This document shows, in pieces, positions 32,811 to 37,314 of a DNA stretch of 37,314 bases. Source of the stretch: Candidatus Jacksonbacteria bacterium (GTDB lineage Bacteria > Patescibacteriota > Patescibacteriia > UBA9629 > GWA2-43-13); the NCBI GenBank assembly GCA_018698735.1, contig JABIPD010000035.1, positions 1-37,314 of the forward strand, given 5' to 3'. Under the pieces are notes generated by a model that saw nothing but the letters and a program-made list of their open reading frames with translations, searched no databases and was not told the DNA's origin. Both the position numbers and the translations under genes were made by a program. Position 1 is the first letter of the stretch. Each line of letters begins with the position of its first letter.

Positions 32811-33005
32811 GGATAACTTTAATTAAATTAAAAAATAAAAGCACTAAACAAGAAACAAATTCAAAATCACAATATACAAGTCTCTAAACGTTTCGAGCAT
32901 AATATATATTAAAATTGATATTCTTAATTATATGATTCTCAAAAAAGATAGTCTACAGGCCTTACATTTTATAGTGTTTCTTATTTTAAATTTCGTGCTT
33001 CTTAT
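32811..33005. repeat. AT-rich dispersed repeat, copy 2, with inverted end
   Basis: 32811-32910 matches 20956-21060 (TGGGGATAACT, AATTAAAT, AAAAAATAAAA, CACTAAACAAGAAAC, ACGTTTCGAG). Near 32970-33005 an inverted stretch (GTGTTTCTTATTTTAAATTT, CGTGCTTC) answers the AAGAAAC/GCAC side. It fills most of the spacer between the two membrane-protein genes; no gene is supported there. Confidence 0.6.
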
Positions 33006-33011
33006 TTGCCT

Positions 33012-33782
33012 TTACCCCCATCGAGTTGTTAAGAAAATTGCAATAAAACCAATAACAAAAAGAAGTGCGTATCTCCCAAGAATTCTTTTGGTAAACCCCT
33101 GTTTTCCAAAAATAAGATATTGCCGAATAATCCCTAACATAATATAAATCGAAAGTAACCAAAGGCCTGCGACAGCAAAAACAGTAGCTGGCCAAAGTGT
33201 GAGTGCGGCAAATGCCTCTACCGCTACAAGTGAAGGAATAAGGGTGCCTATTACTCTCGATTTTAACGGAATAAGATGATACTCCAACCACATCCAGGTA
33301 AAAAACAACGTACAGATTAATAAGACCAGAGCCATTACAAAAGGCGAAAAAAGAAGTATAGAAACAAAAGCAAACGAAACAGCGGCAGTAAGATACAATG
33401 AAAGCAAACTCAAAAAACCAGAATACTGAACTTTTAATGTCTGATGCTTTTCTTTTATATCTGGAGGAACAACCGAAACACTCAAAAATAATAAATTAAA
33501 GGGAATAAGCATAGCCATAAGAAAGACCCATGCATGCTTGAATATTTCCATATCTATAAAGATAAGGAATGCAATACTTAAAAGCAGCCACAACAGCTGA
33601 AAAACTAAGGTAATCCAAAATCGAATATTTCGAGTACTTAAAGACATTCGGTAATGGCGATAGACAATAAAGACAGCAATAATAAGCGCGCTCAGCCAGA
33701 AAAGCTGAGGAAAAAAAAGACTCATTTCTAGTATAACAAGCCCGAAAATGAGTGCCGCTATAAAACTCAAATATGAAACCAT
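33012..33782 (-). CDS. Polytopic membrane protein, unknown function
   Basis: 256 residues, mostly hydrophobic, with about eight predicted transmembrane helices (for example YLSFIAALIFGLVILEMSLF at the N-terminus, FWITLVFQLLWLLLSIAFLI, FVMALVLLICTLFFTWMWL, YALLFVIGFIAIFL at the end). Basic residues (KHQTLK, PLKSRV, KQGFTKR) sit in inter-helix loops. No catalytic motif or family recognised. It lies downstream of the PilN/PilO/FN3 operon, separated by 445 bp of repeats, so co-transcription is doubtful. Confidence 0.8.
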   Translation of the reverse strand: MVSYLSFIAALIFGLVILEMSLFFPQLFWLSALIIAVFIVYRHYRMSLSTRNIRFWITLVFQLLWLLLSIAFLIFIDMEIFKHAWVFLMAMLIPFNLLFLSVSVVPPDIKEKHQTLKVQYSGFLSLLSLYLTAAVSFAFVSILLFSPFVMALVLLICTLFFTWMWLEYHLIPLKSRVIGTLIPSLVAVEAFAALTLWPATVFAVAGLWLLSIYIMLGIIRQYLIFGKQGFTKRILGRYALLFVIGFIAIFLTTRWG

Positions 33783-34227
33783 ATTAAATTAAATAAGAAA
33801 TCCTAAACCAGAAATCAGAAACAAATTCAAAACTTCTTTAAATTCCAAATTACAAACAGAAGTTTAAATAGCATAATCGATAAAACATACTCTATTTTTT
33901 TGCGTTCGTCTACCGACTAATATATTCGTTATCCCTCCTTCGAGGGACAGGCTCTGTCTTTTGATCGTCATCCCCGACCCCGATCGGGGATCCATGCTCT
34001 TTTTATTTCTTCAGCCTATTGGATTCCTCTGCCCTTTGTCCGTCATCCTCAGCTTGACTGGGGATCCATGTGCTTCTTTCATGAGGCCATGGATTCCCGA
34101 TCGGGGTCGGGAATGACTGCAAAGGAATTTTTTCTTTCGTTTTATCCCCCCTCTTTGCATAAGAGGGGGTTAGGGGGAGTTTTGCCCGTCATCGTCATGG
34201 TTATTGTCATCATGCCTTTCTGCCCGT
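33783..34227. repeat. Gene-free repeat cluster between the FN3 and polytopic membrane genes
   Basis: No gene is supported. 33783-33870 is an AT-rich CCTAAACCAGAAATC.../ACAAATTCAAAAC spacer repeat. Three copies of a CGTCATCC...GGGGATCCATG element follow: 33967-33996 (with CCCCGATCGGGG palindrome), 34041-34071, and an inverted copy 34086-34118 (CATGGATTCCCGATCGGGG). Then a CCCCCTCTT/AAGAGGGGG repeat at 34147-34169 and a GTCATCGTCATGGTTATTGTCATCAT simple stretch at about 34189-34213. Confidence 0.75.
34147..34169. repeat. CCCCCTCTT/AAGAGGGGG palindromic repeat, intergenic copy
   Basis: CCCCCTCTT, loop TGCAT, AAGAGGGGG, followed by TTAGGGGGAG. Same family as the element inside ugd. Confidence 0.8.
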
Positions 34228-35133
34228 CTACCGGCCAAAAGGAAACTGGTTTCCTACTGTTGGGTCTTCTATAAGAGGAGTAGATTTATTTCCAGAGGCA
34301 TCTACTGCCACAACCGAATAATAGTACGAAAGGCCAGAATTAACCGAGGTGTCTTCGTACGATGTTTTGTCGCTTTCATAACCAACAACAATTGGGTTAC
34401 CTATTAACCCCTGCTCTAAAGAACGATATATTTCGTAATGAGAAGGTATCTCTACTGAAGACGGCCGCCACGTAACACGTACCGATGCATTTTCTGTTGC
34501 AAAAACGTTAACATCGAGAGGTGGTGGCGGTGGAACAGTATCTTTTGGTGTTATTTCTACAGGAAAAATAGACGGAGAAGAAATAGTACTACTTGTTGGA
34601 AGCACAAAATAGTAATAATTATTCCCCAAAACAACTGTTGTGTCTCTAAACACTTGGGTTCCTAAAAAAACCAATGTTAAGCGGGTACCAACTTCTTCTG
34701 GAGTGTCTGATCGGTATACTGCAATGTGTTCGGCTCTTGTGTCTTCAGGGTCGTTCCATCTAACAACAACGTCTGTACCGGTTCCTACATTTAACGCCTC
34801 TACTTTTGTTGCTGGCGAAAGTTTCTCTGGGTGTTCTACAAAAACAGATTGCTGATCTGGAGCAACGAATCCATCAACTGAAAGCCTCTCTGCAAACAGA
34901 GGATTTTCTAACAAAGGCACTCCTAACGGTTTATTTAAAACACGAACTGGTTTCTGGGTAGTAGCAACAACTCCACCGGTCGAAACGACTGCAACTGGTG
35001 CTAAAGAAGAACTATTTGGACGCTTAGGAGCTATAAATCCTCGATAAAAAATAACAATCGATGACCCAAAAAAGAGCGTCATAATAACGGCGTAAATAAT
35101 CTTTTTTTTCTTAGATGTTTTTCTACGAATCAT
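34228..35133 (-). CDS. Membrane-anchored protein with two fibronectin type III domains, in the pilus operon
   Basis: 301 residues. Basic cytoplasmic start (MIRRKTSKKKK), a transmembrane helix at about 12-30 (IIYAVIMTLFFGSSIVIFY), a linker, then two FN3-like domains (about 110-200: ALNVGTGTDVVVRWNDP...IAVYRSD...NNYYYFVLPTSS; about 200-290: VNVFATENASVRVTWRPSSVEIPSHYEIYRS...SYYYSVVAVDASGNKS). The ATG follows the pilO stop by one base (TAATATG), so it is the third gene of the operon and occupies the place PilP has in classical type IV pilus clusters. Whether it replaces PilP is inference. FN3 domains suggest a protein-protein contact role outside the membrane. Confidence 0.85.
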   Translation of the reverse strand: MIRRKTSKKKKIIYAVIMTLFFGSSIVIFYRGFIAPKRPNSSSLAPVAVVSTGGVVATTQKPVRVLNKPLGVPLLENPLFAERLSVDGFVAPDQQSVFVEHPEKLSPATKVEALNVGTGTDVVVRWNDPEDTRAEHIAVYRSDTPEEVGTRLTLVFLGTQVFRDTTVVLGNNYYYFVLPTSSTISSPSIFPVEITPKDTVPPPPPLDVNVFATENASVRVTWRPSSVEIPSHYEIYRSLEQGLIGNPIVVGYESDKTSYEDTSVNSGLSYYYSVVAVDASGNKSTPLIEDPTVGNQFPFGR

Positions 35134-35134
35134 A

Positions 35135-35788
35135 TTACGGTAAATAATACGTGGTAAGACTTAATGAAAACACTGCCTGTGCTTGGCCAGAACCATCAAC
35201 TCCTTCACGAGAAGCAAATTGAACGCTATGAACATCGGTAATACGCTCGAATCTTTCTACCCCACGAAGCAACTCTTTAAATGATTTATAGGTACTTCCA
35301 CTTACCTGCAAAGAAATAGTTACCTTCTTTACCGAATCTAAAGCACCGCCTTGTTGTGCTGTTACGGACGGGGTTCCAAGTGAAATACCTCGGCCTCTTC
35401 GTTGGAGATTTTTTATTCCTTCGTCTTCAACGCTCATAGACTCTATCCTAAAACCAAGTGAATCCATAACGTTTTCTACCTGAGCAAACAAAGAACGAAC
35501 TTCTGGATCATTTGGAAGCACCGACAAAAGCAAATCTTCTGGCTGTTGTTTTACTCTTTCTAATTCAGCAGCAAGCTGCTGTCTTTGAGTTTCTTTTGTT
35601 TGAATTTGTTGATTCAAATCTCCTACCTCGCTCGATCTTAAAAACTGGAGTGGCTGCTGAAAAAGGAATATATAAGCAACAACTATCAAAATCGCTACCT
35701 CTAATAAAATAAGGAACGAAAGATTTCTACCGACAAATCGACGGAGAGTGCCTGTTTTCTTTTGTTTTTTTATCTTATTTACTGCCAT
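35135..35788 (-). CDS. pilO: PilO-like type IV pilus assembly protein
   Basis: 217 residues. Short basic N-terminus, transmembrane helix about 23-43 (LSFLILLEVAILIVVAYIFLF), coiled coil about 50-90 (DLNQQIQTKETQRQQLAAELERVKQQPEDL) and a ferredoxin-like PilO domain with LPNDPEVRSLFAQVENVMDSLGFRIESM and VSGSTYKSFKELLRGVERFERITDVHSVQF, both typical. PilO pairs with PilN to form the inner-membrane alignment complex that links the cytoplasmic motor to the pilus. Its start overlaps the pilN end by 14 nt, and AGGT lies upstream of the ATG. Confidence 0.88.
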   Translation of the reverse strand: MAVNKIKKQKKTGTLRRFVGRNLSFLILLEVAILIVVAYIFLFQQPLQFLRSSEVGDLNQQIQTKETQRQQLAAELERVKQQPEDLLLSVLPNDPEVRSLFAQVENVMDSLGFRIESMSVEDEGIKNLQRRGRGISLGTPSVTAQQGGALDSVKKVTISLQVSGSTYKSFKELLRGVERFERITDVHSVQFASREGVDGSGQAQAVFSLSLTTYYLP

Positions 35789-36920
35789 ATAAACCTATAA
35801 GAAACGTAGGATCTAATTCTATTGCAAGAGAAAATGTAATGTCTACCATATTTGTAACAGCACTATTTTGCGGAGCTGGTAATGATTCAGACTCATCAGT
35901 TTCATTCGTATTTTCGACCGGAAGAGCTGGCACACCGTTTTGGACAACCGTGGTTTGCTCACCTCGGGTGTAGCGATCAAGGCCAACAGAGATAACTTCG
36001 GGTGATTGCTCAAAAACATTCCATTGCTGAAGCATGTCTTCTACCGAAGAAGCTGTTCCGTCGAGCTTATAGGTTCCAGGAGTTTCTTTGTTGAGTGAAA
36101 GATTTTTGTATTGAATACTCGAAAGTGTGTTTTTTTCAAAAAAATCTAAAAGGCGGGTCCAGTAGATATGATTATTATATAATTCTTCGGCAGAATTAAA
36201 CCTTCTCTGAAGAATAAGCATTTCCGTGTTGGTTGCCTGCAGTTGAGCAAGTGCTGCATCTAAGATAGTATTTCTTCCCTCTAGTTCTGCCAGCGTCGAT
36301 ATTTTCTTATCGACAAAATATTTTGTTCCTGCAAATAACACCCCAAGCACAACAACCGTCAAAATGCCCACAATAATAAGAGCCCTTTCTGATCTATGGT
36401 TGCTTCTGTCTTCTAAAATATCTTTACTAATCAAGTTTACCTGCATTCCTTTATTTTTTTGCTGAGTTTTTTGAGGTGCAGCTTTTACTGCTTGGCCGTT
36501 CACTTTCTGAGCAGATCGTTTCTTTTTGATAAACAATGAAAACGGAAATATTTCAGAAATATCTTTCTTCGGTTTTGGTGGAGATTGTTTTTTTACCGGT
36601 TTTTGTTTTGGCGGTGCTGGTGGTGCTACTCCTGGTTTAACCACTGGTTGTGGAGCAACTACAATCGGCTGCACAGTTCTTTGTATTGGCTGATTTTTTA
36701 CTTTTAATTTCGAGGCTTGCTTTTGTTTTGGGACAAGAGCTTTTTCGGTATCTTTCTTATGTAACCACGAAAACACCCCCGCCTTCTTTTTGGCAGGTTT
36801 TGGAGGAGGAGCCACAGAGCGCGTATACGAAACCTTAGACTCTTGCTGCTTTTGCTGCAATGCCTTTTTATGCTCTTCTGCTTCTTGCTCTCTTAAGTTT
36901 TTTGGTAACAAATTAACCAC
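35775..36920 (-). CDS. pilN: PilN-like type IV pilus assembly protein with long Pro/Lys-rich cytoplasmic extension
   Basis: 381 residues, almost twice the usual 180-200. GTG start, then MVNLLPKNLR (the PilM-binding motif of PilN), a low-complexity Lys/Pro/Gln-rich stretch 12-155 (PAPPKQKPVKKQ), a second motif MQVNLISKDILE at about 159, a transmembrane helix about 179-199 (RALIIVGILTVVVLGVLFAGT), a helical segment and the periplasmic-type ferredoxin-like domain (WTRLLDFFEKNTLSSIQYKNLSL; GTASSVEDMLQQWNVFEQSPEV). It overlaps pilO. It should join PilM on the inside to PilO on the outside. No PilM gene is visible in the window; it could be upstream beyond 37314. Confidence 0.85.
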   Translation of the reverse strand: MVNLLPKNLREQEAEEHKKALQQKQQESKVSYTRSVAPPPKPAKKKAGVFSWLHKKDTEKALVPKQKQASKLKVKNQPIQRTVQPIVVAPQPVVKPGVAPPAPPKQKPVKKQSPPKPKKDISEIFPFSLFIKKKRSAQKVNGQAVKAAPQKTQQKNKGMQVNLISKDILEDRSNHRSERALIIVGILTVVVLGVLFAGTKYFVDKKISTLAELEGRNTILDAALAQLQATNTEMLILQRRFNSAEELYNNHIYWTRLLDFFEKNTLSSIQYKNLSLNKETPGTYKLDGTASSVEDMLQQWNVFEQSPEVISVGLDRYTRGEQTTVVQNGVPALPVENTNETDESESLPAPQNSAVTNMVDITFSLAIELDPTFLIGLYGSK

Positions 36921-36956
36921 AGGGAATTAAACAAAATTTAAAACACCCTATACTAT

Positions 36957-36965
36957 AGTATAGCA
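36957..36965 (-). promoter_or_regulatory. Extended -10 promoter of the pilNO operon
   Basis: TGCTATACT on the minus strand, overlapping the perfect palindrome TATACTATAGTATA (36949-36962). It lies about 37 nt before the GTG start. Confidence 0.45.
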
Positions 36966-37049
36966 CGGCTTTCTTTTCTTTTTTAATTTTCTCTTTTTGT
37001 ATTCTATTATCATGTTGCTTTATTTTTCTTTCTGCACTTGTCTCTGCTC

Positions 37050-37314
37050 TTAATTTGCAACTCCCTCAAGCGTACGAGGAAGAGTGAATCTTTCGTCTGT
37101 AAAGCCGGGGGGTGGATTGGTAAAAATCCGAGCGTCGTACAAAATAGTTTCTGTTGGATATTCAAACGAGGTGCCTTCAATTATTCCTTGAGCTGGATCA
37201 GAGACTGTTAAGAAAGTATTTGGCTCTCTCGCAGGACAAAGCCTTCTTGAGCCTTCATCATCCACCACCTCTAATGCCCAATAATAACGTGTGTTCAGAG
37301 AAAGATTCGTTGGA
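37050..37314 (-). CDS. C-terminal end of an FN3/Ig-like domain protein (partial, continues right)
   Basis: The minus-strand frame is open from base 37314 to the stop at 37050 (about 87 codons). The visible start reads PTNLSLNTRYYWALEVVDDEG, the YYW(x)VxVxDxxG strand pattern of FN3-like surface domains, followed by EPNTFLT and a Pro-rich end (PPPGFTDERFTLPRTLEGVAN). The gene body lies beyond the window, so function cannot be judged. It ends 85 nt before the pilN promoter, with no clear terminator. Confidence 0.65.
   Translation of the reverse strand, partial: PTNLSLNTRYYWALEVVDDEGSRRLCPAREPNTFLTVSDPAQGIIEGTSFEYPTETILYDARIFTNPPPGFTDERFTLPRTLEGVAN

Noticed and set aside
1..37314. tRNA, rRNA or tmRNA genes
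   Set aside because: No T-loop GGTTCGAAtCC-type motif with matching acceptor stem and no rRNA-like stretch was seen; a covariance-model scan would settle it.

Overview
This looks like a contig from an uncultivated Patescibacteria (Candidate Phyla Radiation) genome. The signs are a very large S-layer-like protein with the 'GDLVKSP...VYLVG...VFP' N-terminus, a huge Ig-like surface protein, a sigma factor paired with a DUF5667 membrane protein, a PilN/PilO set with atypical neighbours, short or absent Shine-Dalgarno sites, and intergenic spaces full of short palindromic repeats. The code appears standard (TGA is a stop, for example at 8579-8581). The lineage is inferred from gene style, not from a marker gene. 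All genes but one small one are on the minus strand.

Layout. 1-4265: N-terminal 1.4 kb-codon part of a secreted or cell-surface protein (LamG-like domain plus ten 52-residue repeats), running off the left edge. 4388-8538: nucleotide-sugar module: GT2 glycosyltransferase, UDP-glucose dehydrogenase, UDP-sugar 4-epimerase-like SDR, UDP-glucuronate decarboxylase-like SDR. 8579-8968: GxxExxY predicted nuclease between inverted repeat arms. 9040-11352: secreted subtilase with FG-GAP repeats. 11378-11965: REP-associated tyrosine transposase (RAYT) 1. 12110-12787: TPR protein. 13160-17224: candidate S-layer protein with a long, hairpin-rich leader (to about 17568). 17901-19931: DUF5667 protein and its ECF-type sigma factor. 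20187-20795: LexA. 21146-21586: small plus-strand membrane protein. 21588-22145: RAYT 2. 22284-32414: 3376-residue surface protein. 32545-33782: two membrane proteins. 34228-36920: FN3 protein, PilO-like and PilN-like proteins. 37050-37314: C-terminal end of another FN3-like gene.

How it fits together. Most of the coding capacity builds the cell surface: three giant exported proteins, a protease, pilus-assembly parts, and enzymes that could make UDP-glucuronate and UDP-xylose/UDP-galacturonate and transfer sugars. The sigma/DUF5667 pair and the structured S-layer leader are the likely control points.

The most unusual signal is the repeat ecology. At least six families of short inverted repeats fill the spacers. 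One family (arms built from AATATACAAAT units) occurs as inverted pairs with different contents: a short spacer, a second palindromic repeat, or the whole GxxExxY gene; its arms touch start and stop codons. A second family (GACGCATCACCGATGCGTC) is found both in spacers and in frame inside both RAYT genes, and a third (CCCCCTCTT...AAGAGGGGG) is in frame inside the UDP-glucose dehydrogenase.
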